Positions 43,851 through 53,700 of a stretch of DNA of 64,000 bases are shown here, piece after piece. Position numbers and translations under genes: made by a program. The stretch is from Bin87 sp965219925 (GTDB lineage Bacteria > Chloroflexota > Dehalococcoidia > Lucifugimonadales > UBA3495). Below the pieces are notes generated by a model that was not told the origin of the DNA, searched no databases, and saw nothing but the letters and a program-made list of their open reading frames with translations. The DNA is taken from NCBI GenBank assembly GCA_965219925.1, contig OZ244795.1:186001-250000 (forward strand). The letters are read 5' to 3'. Within the stretch, counting starts at the first letter, position 1. Each line of letters begins with the position of its first letter.

Positions 43851-44186
43851 ATTGGCCACCGTACAGTTCGAAAGTACGGTGGCGAGTTTCTACGTGGTTC
43901 GGTTTGTCGTATTAGCTGTTCTCACGGCACCGTTATTCGGGCGGGGTAGATGTAGTCGGATCTGACGCCGTCGTTCTTGAGTGCGTGTACTCGGTAGAGG
44001 TATCTGGTGACGGACTGTCTTAGTACTACAGTCGCACATGACCGCCCAGAGGGTCAGGCGGTATTGAAAATCGCAATGTCCAGCTATGGCGTACTGGCTT
44101 TGCTCTTAAGTGAGCAAAGCTAAATCCAGTGATGGATCGAGACTAAGAGTAGCGAGTTAGTGTTTGTGCGGCTGTAGTATTAAAGC

Positions 44187-44295
44187 CTATCCTAATAACC
44201 CGGCGGCTCTGAGAGCGATAAGGGCACAGGCGAAATGCAGAAAGGCGATGTAGTTGCCGGGAGACTTGTCCCAGCGGACTAAATTGCGCCGAAAG
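44187..44295 (-). pseudogene. IS5-family transposase C-terminal fragment
   Basis: The end of an open frame reads FRRNLVRWDKSPGNYIAFLH then FACALIALRAAGLLG, the typical C-terminus of IS5-family transposases. The sequence just beyond the stop, GCCTATCCTAATAACCC, resembles an IS5-type terminal repeat. The rest of the transposase is missing; the frame runs directly into an FN3 fragment. Confidence 0.75.
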
Positions 44296-44708
44296 CGGTA
44301 GCTGGTTACTTGGCCGCCCCGCTCCGTGGGCGCGTTCCAGTACAGCTGGACGGTGTCGGAGTTGACCATGTGTATCGCGAGGTTGCCCGGCACGTGGGGC
44401 CACTGGTGCGGCTTGGCCGGGATGTCCATTAGGTCGTTGCTGGCCGCCCCGGCCGGGCCCCTGATACCCACGTCGTTCTGGGCCCGCACCAGGTACTGGT
44501 ATTGGTGGTCCGGCGCTTGGCCGTTGATTTGGTAAGTGGTTTTCAGCCCGCTGACTCCTCCGACTACGTGCCAGCCCAGGTCGTCTCTCTTGGATTCGAT
44601 GATGAACCGGTATGGCGTGCCGCTTTCGGGCGCGTCCCAGTGGACCCTCGTTCCGATGGCGCTCTCTCGGTTGACCCAGATCGGCGCCCCGACTGGACTG
44701 ACGCGCAA
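44296..44708 (-). pseudogene. FN3-protein fragment
   Basis: Reads WVNRESAIGTRVHWDAPESG, YQYLVRAQNDVGIRGPAG, and NSDTVQLYWNAPTERGGQVT. This aligns with the last two FN3 domains of the gene at 50742 (ANRESAASVRLHWEEPASGA, FRVLAQNHVGILGP, LTWYAPERTGHQV). It is a piece of a lost paralog joined to the IS5 fragment. Confidence 0.75.
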
Positions 44709-44744
44709 TGTGGGTAGCCTTTACTGGTTTGGCAGGGGGATCAC

Positions 44745-44834
44745 ATGGATTATTTTCCGATTGTTCTGGTCGCCATCATACCCACCGTCATCGCCTTCTG
44801 GTTCTTTCTGAGCCGACCACACGTGGGCGTTTAG
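44745..44834 (+). CDS. Possible 29-residue membrane peptide
   Basis: ATG 44745 opens DYFPIVLVAIIPTVIAFWF then FLSRPHVGV, one membrane helix. There is no clear ribosome site. It directly precedes another small membrane gene in the same direction. It could be the start of a broken gene. Confidence 0.3.
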   Translation: MDYFPIVLVAIIPTVIAFWFFLSRPHVGV

Positions 44835-44843
44835 AGCAAGGTG

Positions 44844-45077
44844 ATGGTATTCGTGATTTGGTTTGTATCATCGATCCCACTGGGCGCAGTAATCTTTGTG
44901 TTGTCGGCGTTGTTCTACCTTTCGAGCGGTGGGCACGGGGGATGGGATGCCAAACCGAGGGAAGCGGATATGGCGGTCGCTGCTCCACTGGCGTTATTAC
45001 TCAACGGATACCTGGGGCTCGTAGCCTGGTGGTTCGACTCACGCCATAGCCGTCGTAGCGCGAAGACGCCGCCATAG
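44844..45077 (+). CDS. Small two-helix membrane protein
   Basis: A 77-residue protein with two hydrophobic segments (VIWFVSSIPLGAVIFVLSAL and VAAPLALLLNGYLGLVAWWF) and a basic end. AAGG lies just upstream but is too close for a strong site. No family is recognised. The minus strand at 45001-45183 also has a hydrophobic open frame (GAAPLVIIGIALEQG), which I regard as less likely. Bases 45190-45366 have no gene. Confidence 0.45.
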   Translation: MVFVIWFVSSIPLGAVIFVLSALFYLSSGGHGGWDAKPREADMAVAAPLALLLNGYLGLVAWWFDSRHSRRSAKTPP

Positions 45078-45366
45078 CGGCGGTTACCGGTAGTCCTGCG
45101 ATTAGGTTCCACCAGAATCGGGTACCGCGTCGCGTCCCCTGCTCCAAGGCTATGCCAATGATGACCAGCGGGGCCGCTCCCATCGGGGAGGCCCCGCTGG
45201 TTTGGGTTGCTGTTGCTGCTCCTTGATTCGGATGAAGGGGTCAATTCGCCGGTGGGCTTCGTGCCCTCCGGTGTGGATTCCTCGTCCATCAGTGTGTCGC
45301 AGCAGGTGGTCGGCCAACGGGGGTGTGTTCCACTGCTTCGGGCGTGGCCTGTCGTCCCGCGAGGTT

Positions 45367-47361
45367 TCAGTCAATGCTCAGGTAAACCCGGTTGGAATAT
45401 GGGCTGTCGCCGCTGGCGTTGAGCGCCCTGACCTGGTAGGACCGGGTGCCGGACACGGCCGGGTCCACGTAGGTGGTGGCGGTGGAGCCGGTGAGGATGG
45501 TGGTGCAGTGGCTGCCGTCGGGCAGCCAGTCCCGGCAGCGGTACACTCGGTAGCCGGTCAGCCCGTCGCTGGGGTCGGGCGCGGTCCAGGCGAGCGTGAT
45601 CGTGCCGGCTGCGGAGTCGTAAACGGCGGTCAGGCCGGTTGGCGCCGGCGGGGCGCCGGCGTCCGGCGCCTTGATGCGGACATAGCCGGCGAGGTAGCCG
45701 TCGCCGTGGTCTCCCACGGCCCGTACCCGGTAGGAGTACGTCTGCCCGGCTTCGATTGCGGAGTCGGCGTAGCTGGCCGCGGTGGAGCCGGTGAGGAAGT
45801 TGTTGCAGGTGATGTCATCGACGGTGGCCCAGGAGCAGCGGTACAGCCGGTAGTTGCGCACGTCGTCCGCTGGGTCGGGGGCCGTCCAGCTGAGTTCCAT
45901 CGTTCCTGCGGACCCGCGGTACTGGCCGGTCAGGTCCGTGGGTTGTCCCGGCACGCCGACGGCGACCGCTGCGGCCGTCAGCCTGGCTACGTCCGAGAAA
46001 TAGGTCCGCGCGTCATCGTAGTGGGCCTGCACCCGGTAGGTGTAGTTGACGCCGGGCCGCAGGGTGGTGTCCTGGTAGGAGGTTTGGGTGGCGTCAATGG
46101 TGAACTGTCGCCGGCAACCTTCCCGGCCGCAGGGCGTCGCGCTGCGCAGCAGCGTGTAGGAGCGCACGTCGCCGGCGACGGCGTGCCACGCCACCACCGC
46201 CGTGGAGCCCTCCTGCCCCACGGTGGGCGTGTCCGGCTTGATGGGGATGAAGCCCAGGGCGTCCCGCTCCGGCAGGCTGGCCGGCGGTGGCGGGGCGCTC
46301 TCGGCGGTTCCCGATGCTTTGGCTACGGTCAGGGTGGCGGTGGCTTCGGCCACGTTGTCGTCATCGGCCGACGCCACGGTCACCCGGACGGTGTACTCGC
46401 CGGCCGGCAGGTTGTGGAGGGCGGCGTTCAGGTTGGCCACCTCGCCGGCGTTGATTGCCACGGGGCTTTCGACCCGGGCGTACGGTGGGTTCTGCGCTAA
46501 GTCGTCATCGGTTACGCCCACGGTGAAACGGTCCGGGCTGCCGGCGACGTAATCGCCCCCGGTGAGCGCCGTGACCGAAACCGTGACCGACCCGTCGGGC
46601 TCGGCTACGTTGTCGTCGTGCAGCGGGACGGAGAGCTGAGCCTGGGCTGCGTCGCGGGCGAAGGTCGCGCTGGCGGGAGGCGGCCCGTACAGGAAGTCTC
46701 CTTCCTGGCTCACCGAGACCTGCACCGTGAGGCTTTCGGTGATGCCGCGCGTGCGGGCCAGGGTGAAGGCGATGTTGCCGTCGCTTTCGGCCACGCTGGA
46801 TTGGTCGGAGGCCACGGTTATCGCTGGCGGCCCGAGCACGGTGAAGCGGCCGGTGGCAGTGTCGGCGGCTGTGCTGCCGGCGGCGGAGAGCGTTGTCTCG
46901 ACGGTATAGCTGCCGGCGGGGCATTCGCTGGCAACGTTGCCGGTCCTGACTTCGGGGTTTTCGTCCACCCGGCGCATGTAGCGGTCTACGCCCAGGCCGT
47001 AACCGCCGGCGTTGTCCTCGCAGACGTCGGTGGGGCTGCCGCGGGCGTCCTTGACGTCGGCGCGGAAAACGTAGTCGATGGTGGCGGCGTCGGAGTCGTA
47101 CTCCAGGTTCCGGAATGTCATGGTGACGGCGATGGCCGTTCCCGGCTCAACCGGAACGTTGGGGGAAAGGCGGACCGTTGCGGTGGGAGACGCCTGTGCG
47201 TGCGCTGGGTGTTCCCGATTGACGAGAAAACTCAGCACGGCAGTCGCCGTGAGCAGAACGGCCACTGCCAGGCAGGCTCCGGCTATCTTTCGACCGGTGT
47301 TGCGCCGCATCGTGGGGACCCATGGTCGGGCGGCGTTCTTTTCTGTTGGCTCGTGTCTCAT
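45367..47361 (-). CDS. Secreted Calx-beta/FN3 surface protein
   Basis: A 664-residue exported protein. A signal-like segment (ACLAVAVLLTATAVLSFLV, then AHAQ) is followed by one DYVFRADVKD domain (with RYMRRVDENPEVRTG), a Calx-beta domain (VASDQSSVAESDGNIAFTLA ... VGVTDDD), a beta-sandwich, and three FN3 domains (for example PTDLTGQYRGSAGTMELSW, GLTAVYDSAAGTITLAWTAP). Paired cysteines in the FN3 domains (YRCSWATVDDITCNN, YRCRDWLPDGSHCTT) probably form disulfides. The open frame extends to 47574, but ATG 47361 fits the signal better. Confidence 0.88.
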   Translation of the reverse strand: MRHEPTEKNAARPWVPTMRRNTGRKIAGACLAVAVLLTATAVLSFLVNREHPAHAQASPTATVRLSPNVPVEPGTAIAVTMTFRNLEYDSDAATIDYVFRADVKDARGSPTDVCEDNAGGYGLGVDRYMRRVDENPEVRTGNVASECPAGSYTVETTLSAAGSTAADTATGRFTVLGPPAITVASDQSSVAESDGNIAFTLARTRGITESLTVQVSVSQEGDFLYGPPPASATFARDAAQAQLSVPLHDDNVAEPDGSVTVSVTALTGGDYVAGSPDRFTVGVTDDDLAQNPPYARVESPVAINAGEVANLNAALHNLPAGEYTVRVTVASADDDNVAEATATLTVAKASGTAESAPPPPASLPERDALGFIPIKPDTPTVGQEGSTAVVAWHAVAGDVRSYTLLRSATPCGREGCRRQFTIDATQTSYQDTTLRPGVNYTYRVQAHYDDARTYFSDVARLTAAAVAVGVPGQPTDLTGQYRGSAGTMELSWTAPDPADDVRNYRLYRCSWATVDDITCNNFLTGSTAASYADSAIEAGQTYSYRVRAVGDHGDGYLAGYVRIKAPDAGAPPAPTGLTAVYDSAAGTITLAWTAPDPSDGLTGYRVYRCRDWLPDGSHCTTILTGSTATTYVDPAVSGTRSYQVRALNASGDSPYSNRVYLSID

Positions 47362-47437
47362 GGTGCTGGCAGCTCCTGGTCTCTGGCGGCTTTCGGGGGC
47401 GGTTGCTTGCGGCCTGAGGCGGATCCAGCCGACGGTT

Positions 47438-47740
47438 TCAGCTGATGGTGAGACTGGCGTCTCCGGTGGAGAGGATGTTTCCGTCGGCATCCAGGAAGGT
47501 GGCCCGGACGGTGAATACGCCGTCCGGGCAGGATGTGGCGACCTGGGCGTCCCGGGTCTCGGGGTCCTGGTCAACCCGGTTCATGTACCGGAGCGTTCCC
47601 ATACCAGCGCCCTCGCATGAGGCAGCGCCGTTCCCCTGGGAGTCAAGCATGTCCATGCGGAACCGGTAGGACATCTCGTTCTCTGCGGGGATGTTGGCGA
47701 AGCTCATGGTCGCGGTGACGGCTGTTTCTCCGGTTTCCAT
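47438..47740 (-). pseudogene. Out-of-frame last domain of the vWA/LRR gene
   Basis: From ATG 47740 the frame reads METGETAVTATMSFANIPAE, RYMNRVDQDPETRDA and GVFTVRATFLDADGN, a divergent copy of the DYVFRADV domain. In the related proteins this domain follows directly on the preceding sequence, so a one-base change near 47730 has separated it from the gene at 47704. Separate translation by coupling from ATG 47740 cannot be excluded. Confidence 0.65.
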
Positions 47741-50565
47741 GATGCCGGCGCTGGAATTTTGAGATCTGGGCCTGGGACCGGGGTGAGGCCCTTGGCTGTG
47801 CCGCTGGCGAATTCGGCGCCGGAGACGGATACCACGGTGTCCCGGGGCTGGTTGGCCGGGGTGATGGTGGCGGCGTTGCTGGTTGTGCTGCCGGCGGTGA
47901 TGGTAAGGGTCGTGGGGGAGGCGGAGCCGTTGGCGACGAGCAGGTTCACGGTGATCGGGAAGGGCGCCCCCTTGGGGAACCGGGCCTGTACGGTCCCGTC
48001 CTGGTTGCGTTCAAGGTTGACCGGGAAGTTGAACCGGTTGGCGATCCCAGGTTCGGTTCGGACGTAGTTGCCTTTGTTCTCCAGGAGGTTGACTTCCGTG
48101 AGGTGGCGCATGCCGGCGAAGAAGTCATCGGGGAGGTCCCTCAGTCTGTTGACCTGCAGGCCCAGGGTTCTGAGCTCGGGTGTGTTGGAGAGCAGGTCTG
48201 CCGGGACGGCACGCAGTTTGTTGTTGGATAGCGTGAGGCGGTGGAGATTCCCCAGGCCCTGGAATTTAGCTGCGGTGAAACTGCCGGTTTTGTTGTTGTA
48301 GAGGTTGAGCTCTCTGAGATTGGAGAGGTTGGAGAAGGCCCCGTCGTCGATCTCGGTCAGCCGGCTGCTGTAGAGCCACAGTTCACTGAGTTGTGTGTTC
48401 CGGGCGAAGGTATCGGTGGTGACGGCGCCGATCTGGGTGCTGCCCAGGTAGATTTTCCGGAGGTCCGTGAGCCCGTCCAGCAGGCCGTCCTGGAGGGCGG
48501 TGATGGGGTTGTAGTCGAGGCTCAGCACTCTGATTCCCGACAGTCCTTCGAAATCGTGGTCCCTGAAGGTGGTGATGCGCTGGCCGGCGAGGTTCATTTC
48601 CCCGGTGACCAGCGGGAGGTGTTCGGGAACGACGTCGGAGCACTGGGAGACCGGTGGGAGAGGCCCTGTGTTGATGTTTCGGAGCTGGTCGACCACGTCG
48701 TCACGTACGGCGGGGGTGCGGTCGCAGATGCCGGTTCGGATGGTCAGGGCGATGTCCACGGCTGTTGCCAGCCAGTAGTCGTCCGCCTGGCCCGGGGCGG
48801 GTTCCAGTAGGCTCACCAGCAGAGTTTCCCTCTGGGGTTCGGAGTGGTCCTGGTCGCTGACGATCGTGATGCTGATGCTGGCATCGGTTGCCCCAGACGG
48901 TATGGTGACCTGGCCGTTGCCCGGGTCGGTGTAGTCCGCGGCGCTGGCGTCGGCGGTGTCCGGGTCGGTGTCCGGTTTGACGGCGTATCTGACGGTGGTG
49001 TCTTCGTCATCAGCCCGGTCGGCGCTCACTCTGATGTCCACGGTTTCGCCCTCGGCCGTGTTGAGGGAGTTGACAGTGAGTGAGACGACTTGGGGAAATT
49101 CCGGCTCCAGGCTGTCCCCTGCTGCGGCTTGCAGTCCGCTGTGGGCGCCGGAGGTGAACCTTGGGGAGGTCACGTCGATGGTGACTTCGGCAGCGTGGTC
49201 CCGGTCGGGCGTCATGGTGAAGATGCCGCCGTCCTTGTTGGCCTTGGCGATGGATACGGAGTTTGGTGAAAGGGTCGTGTGCTGGGCGGTCAATTGGGCG
49301 GCCATGGGAAATGGCGCGTCTTGGGAGAGGGTTGCGGCCATGGTGGTCGGGCCGGTTTGCGTGAGGTCTATCACGAAGGGGAATGGCGCTCCCGGGTTGC
49401 CCGCCATTTTGAGGGTGTCCAGTTGGGCGAGGCCGTTGAATACGCCGTCCGGCAGAGACCCGATGGAGTTGTCCGAGAGGTCCAGGGCGGTGAGCCCGGC
49501 GGGCAGGCCTGCCGGGACGGAGGTCAGAGAGTTGCCCCGGAGGTTGATGCTGGTCAGGGTTCGCAGTTGGGCGAAGGTCCCGCTGGGCAATGCTGAGAGG
49601 GAGTTGCCTGACAGGTCAAGGGCGGTGATGGACGGCTCGTGGCTGATTGTCGTGGTGGTGGTCTCGCTGGTGGTCTCGACGGGGAAGTAGGAACCGCTTT
49701 GCGAAGAGCTGGGCTGGGTGTTGTACACTCCGCCTCCGCGGGCGGCCAGGTCTCGCATGTTGGCATTGGCGCCGGCGGTCGAGATGGCGCTGACCTTGAC
49801 GCCGTTGGCGGAGTTGGTGGACATGGTGTTGTGAAGGCTGCTGGACAGGTTGAACCCGCCGTCGCTGAACACGATGATGCCGACGGGTAACGCGGTGTCC
49901 GGCCGGCTGGCGGCCTGGCGGTACGCTCCGGTGAGGGCACGGTCTATGTCGGTGTTGCCGTTGGAAGAGAGGCTGTTGATGGCGTTGTTCAGGCGGTTGG
50001 GTTCGGTGGTGAAACCCTGCGCCGTGTGGGCGGTGCCCGAGAAGGCCACGACTGCCATTGGCATGCCGTCTGGCCTGTTGGCGACCAGCCACCGGGCGCC
50101 TGACTTTGCGGTGCGGAGCTCTCCTTTCATGGAGCCGGACTGGTCGATCACGGCGATGACGTAGCCGTTCCGGCTGGTCTCCGTGGTCGAGTGGGTGTGG
50201 CTCTGGTGGCGGAGTTGTTGGAGCAGGTTCTCGGGTATATGCGAGAGTAGGTTCCCGGATGCGTCTATCCCGGTTATGCCGGACATTCCCTGGAAGTCCG
50301 CAGCCGAAAGGGCAGTGATGCCCTGGCCTGATATGTCGAGGGTCCCGGAGAGACCCCGCAGGTGTTCACCGGTTACGTCGGAACATTGGCTTATGCTGGG
50401 CAGTTTTGCCAGGACGGAGTTTTGGACTGCTTGGTTGCGGTCGCAGAGCCCCGGCAACTCTTCGTGTGCCGACGCTGTATTGCCGTTCGGTGTGGCGATT
50501 GCCAGGATGGCAACGACGGCCAGCAGTGCGGCGGCCAGGATGGATTGGTGGATGAGGCGGTTCAT
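47704..50565 (-). CDS. Secreted LRR protein with a von Willebrand A domain
   Basis: A 953-residue exported protein. Signal peptide (SILAAALLAVVAILAIATP), a short LRR cap with Cys (LCDRNQAVQNSVLAKLPSI), then a vWA domain with the MIDAS motif VIAVIDQSGSMKGE, a Thr in GNTDIDRALTG and VGIIVFSDGG. More LRRs (ALDLSGNSLSALPSGTFAQL), a Calx-beta-like domain and a second LRR block (about 690-860) follow. The C-terminus KPEKQPSPRP comes from a frameshift that drops the final domain. A vWA domain inserted between LRRs suggests metal-dependent protein binding. It is divergent from no gene; the next gene is on the same strand. Confidence 0.88.
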   Translation of the reverse strand: MNRLIHQSILAAALLAVVAILAIATPNGNTASAHEELPGLCDRNQAVQNSVLAKLPSISQCSDVTGEHLRGLSGTLDISGQGITALSAADFQGMSGITGIDASGNLLSHIPENLLQQLRHQSHTHSTTETSRNGYVIAVIDQSGSMKGELRTAKSGARWLVANRPDGMPMAVVAFSGTAHTAQGFTTEPNRLNNAINSLSSNGNTDIDRALTGAYRQAASRPDTALPVGIIVFSDGGFNLSSSLHNTMSTNSANGVKVSAISTAGANANMRDLAARGGGVYNTQPSSSQSGSYFPVETTSETTTTTISHEPSITALDLSGNSLSALPSGTFAQLRTLTSINLRGNSLTSVPAGLPAGLTALDLSDNSIGSLPDGVFNGLAQLDTLKMAGNPGAPFPFVIDLTQTGPTTMAATLSQDAPFPMAAQLTAQHTTLSPNSVSIAKANKDGGIFTMTPDRDHAAEVTIDVTSPRFTSGAHSGLQAAAGDSLEPEFPQVVSLTVNSLNTAEGETVDIRVSADRADDEDTTVRYAVKPDTDPDTADASAADYTDPGNGQVTIPSGATDASISITIVSDQDHSEPQRETLLVSLLEPAPGQADDYWLATAVDIALTIRTGICDRTPAVRDDVVDQLRNINTGPLPPVSQCSDVVPEHLPLVTGEMNLAGQRITTFRDHDFEGLSGIRVLSLDYNPITALQDGLLDGLTDLRKIYLGSTQIGAVTTDTFARNTQLSELWLYSSRLTEIDDGAFSNLSNLRELNLYNNKTGSFTAAKFQGLGNLHRLTLSNNKLRAVPADLLSNTPELRTLGLQVNRLRDLPDDFFAGMRHLTEVNLLENKGNYVRTEPGIANRFNFPVNLERNQDGTVQARFPKGAPFPITVNLLVANGSASPTTLTITAGSTTSNAATITPANQPRDTVVSVSGAEFASGTAKGLTPVPGPDLKIPAPASWKPEKQPSPRP

Positions 50566-50741
50566 TTCTGTTCTCCTGTCCTTTGTTTTGGAATGGCGCT
50601 GAATTCAAGTCGGCGTCTGGAACCGGCCTGAGGATTTGTCGTTTGGGTTTGTCGAAGTTGGACGGACCCGGTTTGATCTGTACCCCGCAGTGGTCGGGTC
50701 GGTTGGGGCGACCAGGGAAGGCAGGACTTGGTGACCTCCTG

Positions 50742-53700
50742 CTATTCCCAGGTCCGGGCGTAGGCGCGGTGGGAGATTGGGCTGAGCGGGTTCTCGAATC
50801 CGTCGCGGTACGCGGCCACTCCGTACTCGTAGGTGACTCCCGGCTCGGCCGTGTAGTCGACGTACGACGTGGCGGCGCTGCCGGTCTGGGGGATCAGGAC
50901 GTGGTCCTGGTAGGAGTGCCCGAGTGTTCTGGTGTCGGAGATGGGCTTCCGGTAGATGCGGTAGCTGTCCACCTGGTGACCGGTCCTTTCGGGTGCGTAC
51001 CAGGTCAGGCTGACGGCGCTGCCGTCGCGGATGGAGATGTTCAGCGAGCGCGGTATGTCATCCCACTGATGCGCGGCTTCCGGGATGGTGGCGGTAACGG
51101 TGACGCCCTCCTGGTGGGGGCCGAGGATGCCGACGTGGTTTTGGGCCAGGACCCGGAAGGTGTACCCGCTGTCGTGGCCCATGTTGATGCGTTGAGTGGT
51201 GACCTGTCCGCCGGCTGCGGACACGTTGCTGTAGGTGTCGGAGTCCTTCCACTTGCCTTGAATGATGTAGCGATTGGGAGCCCCGCTTGCGGGTTCTTCC
51301 CAGTGGAGGCGGACGCTGGCGGCGCTTTCACGGTTGGCGGTGAGGGTCGGGATGGCCGTTGGTGTGGCGATGGTCGCCCGCTGGATGGCGGACCAGTCCC
51401 CGGGCTGGTCGTCAATGAGCGCGCGCATCCGGTAGTCGTGGTACGACTGGTCAGCCGACCAGTCGGCCAGGAAGTGCCCAGCGACGTCGTGCTGGGTCCA
51501 ATCGCCGTCGTCGATGCGCTGTTGCAGCTGGTAGCCGGTGACGCCGTCGGATGTCGAGCTGGACCACCGCACCAGCATCCTGGCGCCGAAGGGTCTGAAT
51601 ATCAGGAGTCGCGGCGGAGATGCTCCCTGGCGCCAGACTGCGGTGGCGACGTCGCTCCATGCGCTGTTGCCGCCGGCGTTGTGGGCGCGGACCCGGTATT
51701 CGTAGGTGGCGCCGGCTGCTGGCCCAGTGTGCCGGTGGCTCAGCTGGGTGGCCGGCACGTCGGCGCGGGTCCAGTCCGCCGTATTCTGCCGACGGTGTTC
51801 GACGCGGTAGCCGTCGATGAAGGCGCTGCCGGGGGCCGTCCAGGTGACCAGGATGTCGTCTCCGTCGATGACGGCGGTTACGCCGGTCGGCTTGGTGGGT
51901 GGGATGACCCACCTGGCGGTGGCCGGGCCGGCCCACGGGCCGTGGCCGGCGTCGTTGTGGGCGCGTACCCGGTAGTTGTACTCGGTGTCGCCTTGCGCGC
52001 CGATGTGCGTGAACTCGCCCTGGTCGGCTGTCATCTGGACAGTGGCGGTCTCCGCCGTGCCGGAGACGCCGTACTCAACCTCGTAGGCGGTGACGATCCC
52101 GGTGGTCGGCGGGCTCCATGTGACGATGATGTCGCTGGCTTGGGCGCGTGCCGACAGGTCGGTGGGAGCGCCGGGGGTCAGCAGCCTGGTGGCGCTGAAG
52201 GTGTCGGACCAGGGGCCGTTGCCGGCGCTGTTGTGCGCCCGGACCCGGTACTGGTAGGCGACGCCTTCGGTGTTGTCGCGGTGGGTGAAGGCAGTCTCGG
52301 TGGTTGCCAGGCCGACGGTCTGGCGCTCTTCCAATGCCTCTTCGCCGTAGCTGACGTGGTACCCGTCCGGTGTGCCGACTTCGGGGGCGGCCCAGGACAG
52401 GACGATGTTGGTCGCTCCCATTGCTACCGAGACGCTGGTGGGGACGGACGGGAGCAGCACTCGGGTGATCTCCACGTCGTCGGACCACGGGCTGTCGCCG
52501 CCGTCGTTGTGGGCCTTGACGCCCATGTAATGGGTTACGTCGCCGGCGACGTCGGCCAGCCGGTAGCTGGTCTGGCTTTCCGGGAGCAGTCCGCTCTCGG
52601 TGGGTTCGTCTTGGTCGCCCACTTGGTGACGTACGGTATATCCGCTTATATGCACGGATTGTGGCCGCCCCCAGGTGAGGACGATGTCGCCGTCTTCCAG
52701 GGCGGCGTTGACGTTTACGGGGACGCCCGGTGGAGTGACTCGGATGGATTCGGCTGGTTCTGACCAGGGCCCGTTGCCGGCTGAGTTGTAGGCTTGGACG
52801 GCGTAGCGGTGCGTGACGTCGGCTGCTGCGTCGGCGTGGCGGTAGCTGGTCTCGGTGATGTTTTCGGCCAGCGTTTGTGGCGCGCCTTCGCCGGTGCGAT
52901 GCCGGACCCGGTAGCCGTCGATGACCGAGTGCTCGGGCGCCGTCCAGGACAGGATGTTGTCGTTCTCTTCCGAGCTGGCGCTGAGCCCGGTGGGTTGGCC
53001 GGGAGTTGCGACCAGCGTGACGGGTTCGGATGCGGTCCAGGTGGAGCCGCCGTATTGGTTGCGGTGCTGCACCCGGTAGCGGTAAGCCACGTTGGGTTGC
53101 GCCGTGTCGTCGGAGTGGCTGCTGTCCGTGGTGTCAACGAGAGTGGTCCAGTCGCCGTCGGTTTGCTGGCGGGCGACGCGGTATTCGACCGCGGTTCCGG
53201 CCGTCGGCGTCGACCAGGACAGCTCGATCGTGCCGTCGCCGGTGGTGGCGGTCAGGCCCGACGGCGCTGCCGGAGCTTCGATGGCGGCGGTGTTGGACGG
53301 TTCGCTGATGTTGTGGGCGCTGTAGGCTATGACCAGGTAGGAGTAGGTGACTCCGGCCTCGACGGTGGCGTCTACCAGGAGGGTCTGGGTGGTCAGTTCG
53401 TCGAGGGTTGCTCCCGCGAGGGTGACGGGTGTGTCGGTTCCTTTGGAGGGATCCGGTCCCAGGTACCGGTGTACCGAGTAGCCGACGATGTCCGCTCCCG
53501 CGGTTGGAGCGTGCCACGACAGCGAGACGTTGCCGTCGAAGGGATCGGCGATCGAGGCGGTCAGTCCCGTGGGCGGCAGCACGGGTTGCGAGAATACGGT
53601 TACCGCGGTTTCGGACGAGCTCGCGCCAATGGCGTTGCGGGCGGCCACCCGGTAGGTGTAGCTCGTGCTGAAGGCGGCGGTGTTGTCGCTGAACGACGTT

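Larger units (their letters stand above)
43449..44186. other. Non-coding stretch with MITE-like and dispersed repeats
   Basis: No gene in about 740 bases. Bases 43466-43505 are the AATTCCGGGTAACAAAAAGA block shared with 33206. Bases 43553-43700 form a MITE-like element (listed separately) and 43712-43850 a copy of the repeat at 16172 and 56938. From 43860 to 44180 nothing is recognised. Confidence 0.7.

Noticed and set aside
45001..45183. A hydrophobic open frame on the minus strand
   Set aside because: It overlaps a plus-strand membrane-protein frame and has no ribosome site; at most one of them is real.
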